Assembly (NCBI RefSeq): GCF_047495875.1
Contig: NC_092465.1
Coordinates: 7,613,160-7,677,159, forward strand
DNA length: 64,000 nt
DNA from: Pithys albifrons albifrons
Lineage: Eukaryota > Chordata > Aves > Passeriformes > Thamnophilidae
Reading direction: 5' to 3'
The notes under the pieces are model-generated. The model was not told the origin of the DNA. It did not search any database and saw nothing but the letters and a program-made list of their open reading frames with translations. The position numbers and the translations under genes were made by a program. This document shows, one piece after another, positions 13,701 through 26,900 of the stretch (positions are counted from its first letter, which is position 1; each line of letters begins with the position of its first letter).

Positions 13701-14829
13701 AGTTCTTCATGAAAATGCATTCTTTTATGCTTGGAGCGAGTTCATGTTGTGTAGTAGTTACAGGAAATGCATCTCAGTTGTGGACTAACCCAAAGATCAT
13801 GCAAGTGTGAACCTTTGTATATAAGAATCATCAGAAAGGCACACAGAGGAAACTAAATGCTCCTTGAAAATCCTCTCTAGGTTTGTGTTGACAATCAGTA
13901 TTTAAATGCTGATTTATCTCAGAGTTTCCATCAATCTGCTCATTAGATGTCACACTGCATGTGCTCATACAGTGAGAGAAGGTGGTTTCCAAGGTAGAGC
14001 CTGTCCTCTTCCTGCTGGGCTCTCTCTGCTCCCGTGTACTTCTCTTTTCTTCCATTATGCCTTGACATTTGGGCAATGTTTTACATTGCCTGCTTGAAGT
14101 CTTGATGTTTTGCTTGCTCTATCTCACTCTCTCTCTCTCAACAGAGAACTTAGACACATAATTAATGGAGTTAGCAAGATTCACTGTTCAATCCTATCCT
14201 TTTTATAAACCTCTTGTAACACTCAGCAGCCACAGTCCACTCAGCAGCAGCAGCAGCAGCAAGTAATAACCCAGTCTGACTGGCTTGGAACACACTGGGG
14301 CACTTCTGGAAGTTTTGCTCTCAGTTTGATTCTCTCTAGTAATATATTAGTGTGGATCCTAAATCAGTATTCAAGTGGCAGCCTGATTCTCAGCCCATTA
14401 TTTAGTAATTCAAATATTAACTCTAGATGAAGAAAGGTGAAATACATTAGGGATGAACATATGTTGGCTTTTCCTCAGTAAGCTGCTTTAGGTCTCAGTG
14501 GCAAAATGCTTTCATTGAAAGCAACTGTTCAACTTTCACTGCAATTTTTAACGAAGGAAATGGAAGTTATTTTATTAAAGAGATGATGAGTTCTGTGTTT
14601 TAATAATCTGAAGGAGATGTAGCAGTTAAGTTGTGCATACACTTGCAGAATTGGAATAGCAACGTGTTTCACAGACCCTTCATGACTCCACTTATTTAGT
14701 GCTTTAATCATGTCACTGGCAACTTTCTGTGTCTTTTTTTCATTCATATACAAGGGAGAATTGAAGATATTTGCATAGTTCACTTCATTTGCACCTGGGA
14801 GTAATGACACTTTAAAAAAATCATTTCAG
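10721..14829. other. Intron sequence just upstream of the first visible NCKAP5 exon
   Basis: No exon recognised. It holds homopolymer T runs (for example 12064-12078), a short CT run (14127-14139) and a (CAG)6 run. The last 30 bases form the unusual acceptor of exon 14830-14979. Confidence 0.75.
14242..14259 (+). repeat. (CAG)6 trinucleotide run, noncoding
   Basis: Six perfect CAG units about 570 bp upstream of the first visible exon. Stop codons and the absence of paired splice sites argue against a coding glutamine or serine tract. Confidence 0.85.
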
Positions 14830-14979
14830 GAAAAGCTGTCAGAAGACAGTAGAAGATGTAAAGAAGGCATGGAAAAAATTCACACAGTGGCAGATGAAGA
14901 TTCAAGAAGTGAAAGCAGCAGCACTGAGGAGGAAAAAGAAAAGACAAAATTGCTATTGGAGCGTTTGAAAGCTCTGGAG
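14830..14979 (+). CDS. NCKAP5: NCKAP5 internal coding exon (acidic Ser/Glu stretch leading into coiled coil)
   Basis: This 150-bp exon of 50 codons is open in one frame, preceded by ...atcatttcag and followed by gtaaga. It starts EKLSEDSRRCKEG, continues with an acidic stretch (DEDSRSESSSTEEEKEK) and ends in heptad-like LLLERLKALE, which runs directly into the next exon's AENSALALEN. The SSSTEEE segment has S/T-x-x-E spacing typical of casein kinase 2 sites (inference). NCKAP5 is a large microtubule-associated, Nck-SH3-binding protein; this part belongs to its N-terminal coiled-coil region. The exon is phase 0 at both ends. The acceptor is unusual: a run of seven A lies about 10 bases before the exon instead of a long pyrimidine tract, with a branch-like TAATGAC at 14802-14808. 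An ATG at 14869 lies in frame but is internal. The assignment depends partly on joining to the later exons, because I recognise the residues before LERLKALE less firmly. Confidence 0.87.
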
Positions 14980-17900
14980 GTAAGAAGCACAACAGTTTCA
15001 CACATAGAGACCACCCTTCCCCCTGCTCATTCATTTCTTGGCACTGAATCACACTGTAGTATTAATCTAATCTTTCACAGTTCACCTGATTTCATGTTAT
15101 GGGGTATTTTTTTTCTGATTCATTTACCAAGGATGAACAAGAAGCTTAGAACCACTAAAAGGATCCCTCTGTAATGTTCAGCAGCAGATATCTTTAAAAA
15201 GAACTTAATACATTATTTTAATTTCATCAAGACCATTTAATAAGACAAATTGGTTTCACTGGTTTTGTTTCAATTATTAATATTGCAAGACCAATACAGG
15301 TGGTTTAACAACTGTCATAAAACCAGTGTTGCTTCATTGTAGTTTAATGCTCAACTTTTGATTGCTGGTCTACTTGCTTGGGAGAACTCAGGCCTTTTTG
15401 CAGCTGCATTGCAGAAAATCTATTTCCTTGGTGGCCACATGGAAAACTACCCACTGTGCATTGTGAGTTGTTTCTGGAAAATTAAGATCTGCCCTAGTGC
15501 ATCTTGTGGTAGCTTATAAGTAAAGTTTTCAAGTTTTCTTAGGCAGACATGGCCAAGGTGCAGGTAATACTGAAACTGCTGTATACATATTTTGTGCTCC
15601 TTGCTAGAAGCATGGGTTTCAATGTCTATGAAATAAGACCCTGACTTTTTAATACTACAAAGTTATAATTTTAACTTGCCAGGTGTTTCCTCCCTTCTTT
15701 TCTGTTCAAGTATCTTTATAGCATTATAGGTATGGATTAATGAATTTCTTAGAATGATCTTGGTGACATTTTGCCTATGTAGGGTATTGATAAAGAAAGA
15801 TTCATCACTGGATCTGTTCATTTTTGGTTTAGTGTGTATGCTCTTTCACAAGATAATTTTTGTGTTGGGTTGTCCTCGGATCAGATTTCATTTTGGACAA
15901 AAATTCTTTTTTTCTTCAGGGCTAACTTAGATAAAAGTAAACCATAAGCAGTTATAATCATGTTTGGATGTAAGTACAGAATCTGAAATTCAAAAGGTAT
16001 AGGCAGTCTCTGCAACTTTACTTTAGAGGCTTAACTCTTTGTAAAATAAACACATGCAATGTTAAATAACTAATTTTTCCCTGGGGAAAACCCACATGCT
16101 ACGAGTTTTCAAAGGCCACCAAACTCACGTACAGTTTACTATAGTCCTGCTTTATCTGTTGATGGAGAGTGACTGCAGGTTCCTTGTGATCTTTTATTTC
16201 AAAAATGCATAATTTCTATTTGCTTTGCCTCACTCCTCATCAGTCTGCATGACATTTGCAGTTCTTTATGTCCACAGTTGGTAGGAAGGTGTTCAATAAT
16301 GTCACAGCCTTTATCAGTTATGGCAAATTGCCCAGATACAAAAGGCAGCACTAAGGACAGGCAGGATCTGGTTCAGGGAGGACAGGGAAGAGGCCTCCTC
16401 GCTGCCTGTGCAGTGGCATGTTCAAAACCACATGTTAGCAAATGCCAGTGCTCCAAGAATTAATCTACATTAAGGAGTCTAAGGAGCTGTCAAAGCAGAA
16501 AGATGAACTGCAGAGCCAACATTAATTGTGATCCAATGTAATCAAAACAAAGTGTCATTAATTGTCTGTTGTTTAATGTTACATATTTTGCACTTTATTT
16601 TTCTTTTAAAGAGCATAAATTGCTGTGTCAAAGACTATATGGTTTATTAATTAAGGCACATATTTTTAAAGTTATATGCAATTAGCAGTTCTAATTCTTT
16701 AATATTTTCAGAGTAATTATTCTAAATATATTATTAGTCTTTAGAGAAAGGAACAAAAAATTACTGTTTGTTAATTCCTGTGCTATGGGCGTCAGGATCT
16801 TTAATCTTACTTTACATGATTAGATGTTACTGTGTCATACACAATTAATAATATCAGAAATGCTAATAAAGTGCTTACTAAAGATGATCCTCATCTGTGC
16901 CCTCTAGAATCTGAAGAATGCCTGTAAACAGAAGCTACTAAAAGTAAAAGTGATATTGTGGCACCTAATCCATTAGTGCCTATTAATATAATTTCATTAA
17001 TATCAGCCCTGGTATGAAAGCTTTTGATATCTCTTCCTATTGGTTTATTTGTTACTCAAGTGTAGCTCATGAAAAGCTGTAGCCTTGTCTGTTAGAACAT
17101 TGTAGAATTACTCTTCAGGAATTTCTGGCTTTGTGACAAAAGCTGTAGTCATCCTGTTGTGTTGGATCTGGACCAGGAAATTATCAAATCTAAGAATAAA
17201 AAAAGAGGTGAGGCTTCATTTTCACTGAAAACTTTCTTTAATGCCTTCCATATTGTGGAAGTTGTCTTTAATATTTCTTCTTTTTTTCTTATATTTGGGT
17301 GCTGTCAAATGCATTGCCAAATGAATTTCATTAAAACCCTTTAGATTTTATTAACTTCTGTTTAATCTAGAAAATTTTTCACTGAACAATAGAAATCAGT
17401 ATAATAAAGTATGTTTGTAGTCAGCTCAAGTGAAAGCTATCATATGCTTTGATAAGAGATATCTACACATACTCTCCCATTGCTCCTTTTACTTATAAGT
17501 TTTTTACATCCTTTATCATTTACAGCAAATTCTATTTCTGCTCTACTGACTGATAAATACCATACATTCCTAATCAAATGAAAGAGATGACAAATAGCAA
17601 ATGGTTCGTACCATCTTCTATCCCATTTTATGTAGTTGAAATTAATTGTGATTTCCTGGGTATCAAAACTCCTTTGTGCCTTCAGCATTTTTACTTGGCT
17701 GCTCTTGAAATGCCATTTAATTTACTTGAGCAGTTATGATCAAATGCCTTCTAACTCTTAAAAAGAAAAAAAAACCATTCTCTGATAACTTCTCTGTGTA
17801 TTTGGAGTGCTGCAAAAATGAAATATTAATGACATATGGTGCATAGCATGAACTCTGTGGTGAAATTTCATTTTGTTAATCTACTTTCTTCACCACAGGA

Positions 17901-20900
17901 ATTGCAATTTTTTTTTAATTGTAACCAGAAATGCACAAAAAAATATAATTTATTCTGGACATTCATCAGCCCCCATCCAGCAATATCAGGCCTGTGTAGG
18001 TGTATACAAAATTACAGTAAAACAATAATGTTATATTTGCAGAGTCATATACATACAAGTTGGAAATTTTTCACCAAACCTTAATTTGCTCTCCTGGGTA
18101 TGTTAGGTGTTACATGGACTCTCATTGCAAGATTGTCTACTATTTCTTGTTTCCAGCAAAAACAGTTTACACATTTACAGTCCACAGAGGAAAGCTTTAA
18201 CAATATTCTATATCAGAAAAACAGTGTCTGTAAAGGCCTTAAGACTGTCCCAGGGCTTTGTTATCCAGTATGGAGCTGTGGATTCTCTGCCTCAATTTAC
18301 CCTCAAAATGACTAAAATACAGGCTGCCCGAGCACCTGCATAATTGCTGCAAGTGATTTGAACTGATATACAGCATTAATGTCAGCCTTAATGTAAACAT
18401 GTCTGTAAAAGCCATAGTTACTTTGATTTTAAAAATTTAATCAGTGATAAATACTGTGTGAGCTTTGAAGGCTTATTAAGGTCTGTCATTTGCACAGACA
18501 TTTCTGCAGTGAGGATAATTCAGTATGAATTAACTATGTCTGACTCTGAAACATTCCATCTCTTTTGGACTTCCTTCTTGGCAACTGAATTAGTGTAACT
18601 TTCTTAGAAAGTGTTTGCTTTTGGTTGATTATGAAGAAGGTGGGATTGCTCCAGACTAAATGACCAAAGAGTACCTAATGCAGGTTGTATTGGACAATGC
18701 TTTGCTTTGGCAGTAAAATAGGGATTCTGTAAGATGCCCAAGTTTTCTTGAGGGTGTTACCTACTTTCATATGCTTCATGTCTCCTCAATTGCTCAAGAA
18801 GAGAGGGGAGCGTGATTAGACTTTGGATGAAGGCTCAAGAAGATGGGATTCAGTTCCCATCTCAGCTGCAGATGTCCTGCATCCTCAGCATCCTCAGTCC
18901 AATCTGTTTGTGCCTTGGTAGCACATCTGTAGACAGACGATTTACCCACCACAGCCTGTGGCAGTGCACAACTAACACCTTGCTAAACCCACAGTGTTTT
19001 ACATTCACATTAAAAGAAACATTGTCAACAAAGAAGTGGTTCCCCCGTTTTGCCGAGCGTCCCCTTCGCTCTCTGCAGTGGGCATGAATTCTGTTGGCCT
19101 CAAAAAAGTACTGACTAAGGGCTGCTCTCAGCCTTGCATTTTCCCCCAAACAGCAGCCGCTGGGGTAGCATTAAATTGTAACCTTGGAGTTATCAAATGA
19201 AAAGCCTAATTCATGTGTGAAAATCTCATTGCTTGCGGCCGAGTGAGGCTCAATGAAAGTTTCAGCAAACTGAGCTGCAGCTGAAGCTGTGGCTGCTGGG
19301 GGAGAGGCACGAAACCACTCTCATTTTAATTAAGGGATTTTGCCCTCTTGCCCTTTGCAGTTCATCATAAAAAGAGGTGTTTTGTTTTAAGAAATTGAGC
19401 TTTAGGAGAAAACTCACTCAGGATAATAAGCTAAATGTTCAAATATATTAGAGGGGTAATTTCCCTTGTATCATCACCATTAAACAAATGAGGAAGTATG
19501 TCAAGTATTTCCGATATTATGTTTTTACTACCCTGCAGAGGAAGAAAGACATGATAGCAATGAACTATGAACTATAAAAAAGAACTATGAGAAGGGTACA
19601 AAATTTCTCTGAGTGGATCAAGATAACTTTGAGTGGGATGCTGGTGGCTTTTATTTTGCTACTTTTTTTTTCTCTGTTTTTTAGGGCAGGGTTGTTTTGT
19701 GTTTAGGTTGGTGGGTTGTTTTGGGGTTTTTGTTTGTCTTCTTATTTTCCATGTGCTGCAATGTACAGTGGTAAGAAAACTGATAAATATTTTGTTTTCC
19801 ATGGAAAGAAACACACAGTATGCAGGGGCAAAGAGCCTGAGTTTCTGAAAGTCATTGAGGAAGGACTTCCAATGTATGGAAAGTCAACCTCTTTTCTGGT
19901 GTATAGGAAATTTGAATTACTTGATTTAGATGCATAGTAAAATGGTGAAACTTTAAGATATTTTTTAGCAACATTATAAATATTTTGTAGCAACCAGTCT
20001 TGTTCCATCCAATGTATTTAATCTGATTCAGCAAGAAGCCTCTTCTTAGCCCAATGCCTTGGCCATCCACATAACTAGGTTCATTATGCTGATCAGTCAC
20101 CAAAGGCCAACCTGCTTAATTCTAATTATTGGATTTTTTTACTTTTAAGTCTTTTCAGTAGGAGGCTTTTGTAATTAGTTTTCTAAACTGTGCCTAAGAA
20201 CTCTTTTGTTTTTCATAGCAGACAATGAGGCACGGAAAGTCTTATTTCCAAACTTACACAGTGGCTGATAATGAATCAGCACTGACTTGCATCACTGATT
20301 TCAAAAACAGCCCAGTTTATTCCAGTCCTTTCCAGATAATAGTATTGGCAAACTGTTTTAGCTTTCCAATAGCTGAGTAAATTTTAAATTAAAACCAAAC
20401 AAGTACTATCAAGCTGAATATATTGTATAATCTGTTGCTGCTTGAACTCATTTGCTGTAGGTCCTCATTGGCTCAGTTGTTCTTAGTGTTTGGGAAATGA
20501 ATCTCCTGGCTGCTCCCTATTTCTCCTTCCCTTTATGCTCTGGGGTACTTTCCTCTATGCTGTCTGCCCTCACCTGCTGCTGCATCTTTCCCAGATGTTT
20601 GTACCTCCCTCCTGCCAGCTCATGTACTCCTGCTGTCCACATCTCCCACTATGGCTTTTCCATCCATCCTACAAACTGCTCATAAGGATGTAAAGTTCCA
20701 TGCTCCACAGTTGGCACAGATCCTGGGTAGATTTCAGTGTTTGATGCACCTTATCAATTGGGATGTTAATGGAAATAATATCCTCATATAGATGAAGACT
20801 AATAGAAACCTCTTCTGAGCAGACAGTTCAATGCAGTTGGTATATGGGGAGTATTTAAGAGCAGAGAATGTATTTCTTGCAGACGTGTAAAATATTAATC

Positions 20901-23900
20901 TTTCTAGTTTTCTCTCTCCTTTTACCTTTTTTTCTTTTTTTCCTAAGCCACTTGAAATTCATGGCAATTTCTTCTTTGGCATGGAAAAATCAAGATGATC
21001 TAGTAGGGATATGAATTTACACAGAGATGTTGAAAATAGCTCTGCCCGCTGGATGTAAGAGGAGCTGTTCAGATTTACTCTGTTTGTCATTGCTGTAACC
21101 ATTGGCTGCTATCATTAGAGGGAAACTGCAGATCCACTGTTCCACCAAACAGCTCCATCTCCTGAAATGGGAGAGTGCCTCAATATAAATTACTGTGCAT
21201 TAACTTGTTGTCTCCATGAGTAGTGAAAGAAGTATGGAGAAAGCCATGCATATCTGCATTTTTCTCACTATTCAGTTCAATGAAAGCTTAATATTTTTTG
21301 AAAGTCAACCGTGGTGCCTCCTGGGAATTTTAGTCTGAGTAACAGCTGGTAGAGTTTTATTTTCTAAGTCTAGGGAAAACAAAAGAATATTGAATTGCTT
21401 CTCCTATGATGCACGGCAGAAGTGGTTCAGAAGTTACATGTTTTGGGTCACAACATGTAGAGCTTCTGAGTCTTTGGCACATGTTGGAAAGGAAAAACTT
21501 TCAGATTTACTCGCTGTTTTCTACTATGAGATACCCACAAAGCAGAAATCTATTGAAATTTGCTAATTCAGCCAAGTGCTCAAAAGAATATGCTCCAACT
21601 AATATTACTACTCTGTTATGTCATAAAACTGTGTTTAATTGTTTTATGTGTGCCAATGTGTCATACCCCATCAACTAAGTGTATAAAGGGAATTTTGCTG
21701 CCTTTCAGATTTTTTTGCCTGTACTCTGCTCATGCAGTAAACTCAGCTTTTAATGAAAGTTACTCACTTTCTATCTTCAGATAATTCAGTGCTCTTATCG
21801 CACATATCAGTGTATCCCAGTGAGGTACAAGGCATTGGAAAGGCAGTGAGTAACTTACGCTGTTCCTGATTTGTTCATTCTCAAGCTAGAATGATATAAA
21901 ATGCCCTTTTTCAGGGCAGTGAATCCAACATCTTCCCAGTTGAAAAAAATGTCTTATATGCAATTATTTACTTCACATTAATATTTTAGTCAAGATACTG
22001 CTTAGAATATCCTTTAGTGCACCTAAAGTGTTGATTTTTTTCCTAAATTATGGTGCATGCAGTTGTAAAATTATAGGATCCTCTAGAGAGTGTTTTGAGA
22101 TCTGGAATTTCTCACAAAAAATGAGAACGTAGATAAGCATTTAATGTTCATTTTAGCACAGCCGAATGTAATTAAAAATATTAATTGTAGAAGCAGTTTA
22201 TTTGATACTCCAAGTTCTAGTCCAATGTCTCTTTTCCTGGAGTTATGCACCACAGAGAAAGCTCTATGGTATTTCCTTGACTGACATAACAGAGGGTCTT
22301 TAGGTAGCTCAAAGTATTGAATATGGCTACGAGAATAATGATCTGGTGCCAGAAGGTCTAAGGAAAAGGTGTCGGCGGTGAAGAAAAGGGGAGCCACAGA
22401 AGTCAAGGAAAATCATCCCAGTTTTATTAAACCTGTCAGATTTTCTCTATTGAAATGAATGTTAACTGTATTCTGCAAAGAGTCCTTGCTAGGTTGCATT
22501 GAAGGAATCTACTATTTCAGTCTGCCTTTTATAATTTAATGATATTTTTTCAGTGCCCTTCTTTCCATGTGTAGTGCCTTCTTGCAGGTAGTCAGTAGAT
22601 AATGTAACTTCCCTTTTTTAGTGATCAGGCATGTGGTGCAATTGAAAATTCCCTCTCCCTGCTGAATGAAATGAGATTTTCTGATGCTGTGTTATAGATC
22701 TAGGTGACTGTGTTTATCCCAACACATCTATCATTTCTGAGAGTGAGACTCAGTAGTGTTTTTAAATAGTTTCTCTCAGCTGTGAGCTCTGGGCCCAGCT
22801 CTACACAAGCCTATTCTGTGAGCTCCTCAATTCTCACAGTGGCATTTGCTTCAGGGGAAAGATTCTGTGTGACAGAGATTTTAGAATCACACCTTGTATT
22901 CTTAATTTACATACTAATGCATGCAATTTGGCTGAGAGTAATGACAATTCTACAGTTCATAAACTAAAGAAATAGTTGCAGTTCTTTTCAAACTAATATT
23001 ATTTTTAAATTTTCAATATTCTGTGGATAGTCTCAACTGGCTGCATAGGAAATCTCAAATAATTTATCTCAGCTGTTAGAGCTGAATCCCATACAACTCT
23101 TACCTAATAAAATACTTTTTCTTTTAATTTCTCTTTACTGACCTTGGAAAATACTGGAACAGTGATGAGACCTGTAGGGTGATTTACTTTTTCTTAATTT
23201 GGTAGTGATTTCTTTTTAGTTCATCTTGTAGAAATACAGCATTGGAGATTATAGCAGGGATTTTAGGCAGGTATACTTCCATTCACACACTAGAATTAAT
23301 GGAGCTGAACTGACTTCTAGCATGTAAGGATCTTGGCTTCTATGTTTTGAAATGTTTAACTAGACATGTGAAGTCTATGATTAACATACTCTTGAAATTC
23401 AGTATTTACTGGCTTTATTATGGAGTTAAATTGAGAGTCCACAGCTTAATCTGTCATGATGACAAGCACAGATTTTAAGATTAGTTACTGATTTTTGCTG
23501 ATGGTTCTGTAGATACCTGATTACTCACTCTTAGTATTTAGTTTCAGTGTCTTTCCCAAACAGCTGTACATGAGTACAGTATAACCTTATATCTGTGGAC
23601 ATAAATACCTACATGCACTTTTTAATCTGCAGTACTAATAAATGCCAAGGAGAAGGAAAGATTTGTTTTATCATAACAACAATCTTTCTTCCTGTGTTAT
23701 TGTTTGGGGTTTTTTATTTTATGTTTTCCATATTGCTCATCCCTTCCAGTTGTAAGTTGCCTTTCCCCATAAGGGGTCAGAGAGGTCCTCCATTCTTTTC
23801 CATCAGGTTGAGCACCGTTCCTGTGCTTCCCATGTCAGACAGCTCAGGCAGGCTGTGCCCAGGCCAGCCCTGCCCTGCCCTGCAGCTTTGTGCAGCTGGC

Positions 23901-26900
23901 ACCTTCCCACCGAGTCCAGGAGCTGCCATCTGATCTGTTTGATGGATGGGCCCATGTTTCCTGTGGAGGTGGAGACACGGTGAGGTTGCCTGGCAGGGCT
24001 CTCCAGTTCCATCTGGGATATACAGGCACATAATGCCATCTAGAGGGCAGAGATTCCTGCCTTCCCACAGGAATACTTGTGATCCATGCTGGCCTTCCAT
24101 CATGTGTGGTGACAGTGCTCATTCATCTTCTGATTCATGGATTTTCCTGTTCTCCTTCTGGGTTGTGAGTACTCAGACAAGGCCAGGACTTGGAAATCAT
24201 TTAGGAGAACAGAAGTACTCATTTGGTAATTACTGCTCTTTCCCTTTAATAAGCCTTCAGGTTTCCTCCTTGTCTTCAGTCAAGTGGTCTGTTTCTCCAG
24301 AAAAATCCTTCTGATTTTAAGAACTGTGGGTCTCAATGTTGAGGTTCTTTAGGAAAAAGGTTTTTTAAATAGAGGAAGCAAGTAAGACCTGCAGGTTTTA
24401 TTCAGCTTTTTGTTATGCTGTAAGAAGAAAAGTACTTACATATTGGTTAAGTTGCTAGGTGAAATCCCCTCTAAAGTTATTGAAGCAGCAGTTTCAGGTC
24501 AGCTAAGAAACAGATTTGAGGGTTGTGCATTATGTGAGGCTGTTGTGTGTTTAAACAGAAGTTGAAATATTCTCCCCTGCTGAAATACTTGTTTAGCATT
24601 TCTCTTAACAGTGGTAAGCTGGAAATGAGTGGAGATGGGTTTTTCAGTGAAGAGGTCATGTACCTGAAACAGCTGATGATCCTCCTCACTTGCCTTCAAT
24701 AACACTTTATTTTGAGCCTTACAGAGTTTGCTTCTTTAGACCTTAGATATGTGCCAGAGGAAAACCTGTTGCCTCCTTCTCCATAATTTCCTTCAGTCCT
24801 GTATCACTTTTGATGTCATTATACGTCACCTGCTCTTACCCATAATGACTGTCTTAATATTCTCTTTTTTAAATAAGCAATTAGTGTTCTTTCTGTAACC
24901 TTAAATCTGATCTGTATCATTATTCATTTTGTTAGACATTGCAGTGTCTTCCCAGTGCTATGCAGACATAGCTGTTACATACATACATAAATTTGATTCT
25001 GTTAAGGTGAGAGTCTTTTCATATAGTGCCCTGCCATGCAAGGTACTTCAGGTAACAGAAGCAATGTAGCTGCATGGAATAGTTTTCACTTGAACTAATT
25101 AGTTCTTCTTTAAAATCAGAGTATTGGCTCCAGCAGAACAATGCTTGAGCAACCTGAGCCAGCTTTAGCAGATCTTTGTAGAGGCTATTGACATAACTTC
25201 ACTTCTAAGGAACAATGTGTCTTCCTCTTGGCTCCACTTGCTGTGGCACAATATGAGGTTTTTTTCAGACCAGAGATGGTCGTCTTTGTGCTCTTTTTCT
25301 CAAATATTTGCCCTTTGCAGTGACCCCTATTCAAAATTTTACCCAATTAGGTTGGTAAAAACAGGTATTCTTAGTTCATTGTAAAAGAAGAACTTTGCTA
25401 GTACTAGGTAAAAACTCTTATTTTTCACAGAGACATTGAGTAGAAATGAGAGGTGAGAATTTCTTGTGTTTTTACACAAGCAGTTTGCCTTGCTAGTGGC
25501 ATCTGCCAGGCAGGAATTAATCCCAATCCCAGGCCAGTCTGAGAGACCATCAGTGAGATCAATTCTAGGTGTATATGGCACTGCATAGTATTTCATACAT
25601 CGATTTGGTTTTGCTCTTTTCATTTTCCCTTTAGGCCAATTGATTATTCACTCAGCTCATGAATGGGAGCATGGAATAAGATACCAGCAACATTTCCTCA
25701 TCCTTAATCCTAGTGATATTGTGTTTGGCCATCAAAATTGAGCATGTGAAGGTGGGTGCAGCTCCAGTGGCTGCACTTGAATTGGGCTTACTTAAGTGTG
25801 GTGTGAATTTGGCTCATTCTGCAGATCAGAGTCAGGCTCTTGGGTTACTGCTACTGCTGTTCTTTTCACACCCGAGCTTCTTACTGGGGCACCACTGAAT
25901 GCCATCAGCTTTGACTTAATGTATGTGCCATATGAGCCTGTTCTCAGCCAAAGCTTGTTTGTTCAAGAACTTCTGCAGTTTGCTACATTCTCCCAAAGTG
26001 TGTAGCCTAAGGCTTTCCTTGGACCCCCCAGGGATGTAATTTACCAACAAATGTAAGTACAAAGAACAAAATCTGAGATAAATTGTGTATGCTGAAGAGC
26101 AAGGTTAAGTAAATAATTGAGGAAGTATTTAATAAACACACAATAGCATTTAAGAATATATAATTACAATAGAATTTACTTTTCATGTAGCTGGCTTGAG
26201 TTTATATGTTTCTGTACAGAGTCATGTTTTCTATTTTCATAAAAGCACAAAGCTATAAAATTATCCAAATAGAAAAGTGCCTCTGGCATATCACTGTTGG
26301 GTAGAAGAAAGTCTTTCCAACAGGCCTCTCTTCTACTTTGGTGTTACGGGAGTCTTCCTGGACGTTGACTTCCTTAGGTCCATTCCTATTAATTTAGGAA
26401 GGTAGCCTGTTATAATTATATGACCAACTTAGGAGCAGCATAACAGGAGCAGACCCTCAGAGCCAAGGTGTTGTGCTGAGGACCTGACACCTGTATTGAG
26501 CACAGTTTGGGGAGCTCCCTTTGACTGAGCTCTAGGGAGCTCAGCAAGCAGCAGTTGGAGTTCCTCTTCCCATTTCATGTAAAAGAAACCCAGTCCGTTG
26601 TCTCCAAGGCCTCACCACATTGTGACCTGTGGTCTGGTCAGTGCAATTATCAGAAAAATTACTTGAAAGCAGGACACTCACTGCTGAAATGCTGATGTAA
26701 ATGGACCTGAGGTCAGCCAGCACAATAGGAGATATTTGATATCACTAGTTAGGATCTCAGTCAGGTGCTGCCACATCAGGTTCCAAGGGATCCTCATCCC
26801 TCGGCATCCATCCTGAAGTGAGCACAGTCTGCACGGGGCAGAATAAACAGGCAAAACTCCAAACTCTTGAAGCTTTTGAAAGACAGAATTTGGGGTCTGA

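Noticed and set aside
14127..14180. CT-rich tract followed by cag, resembling an acceptor for another exon
   Set aside because: No frame after it stays open to a plausible donor with NCKAP5-like sequence; likely a decoy acceptor beside a CT repeat.
14869..14979. ATG within exon 14830-14979 as a translation start
   Set aside because: The reading frame is open back to a splice acceptor and continues as protein upstream; no promoter features are present.
19633..19848. 71-codon hydrophobic frame suggesting a small membrane protein
   Set aside because: Its hydrophobicity comes from T-rich and GGTTGTTTT-like sequence; no conservation or splice evidence.
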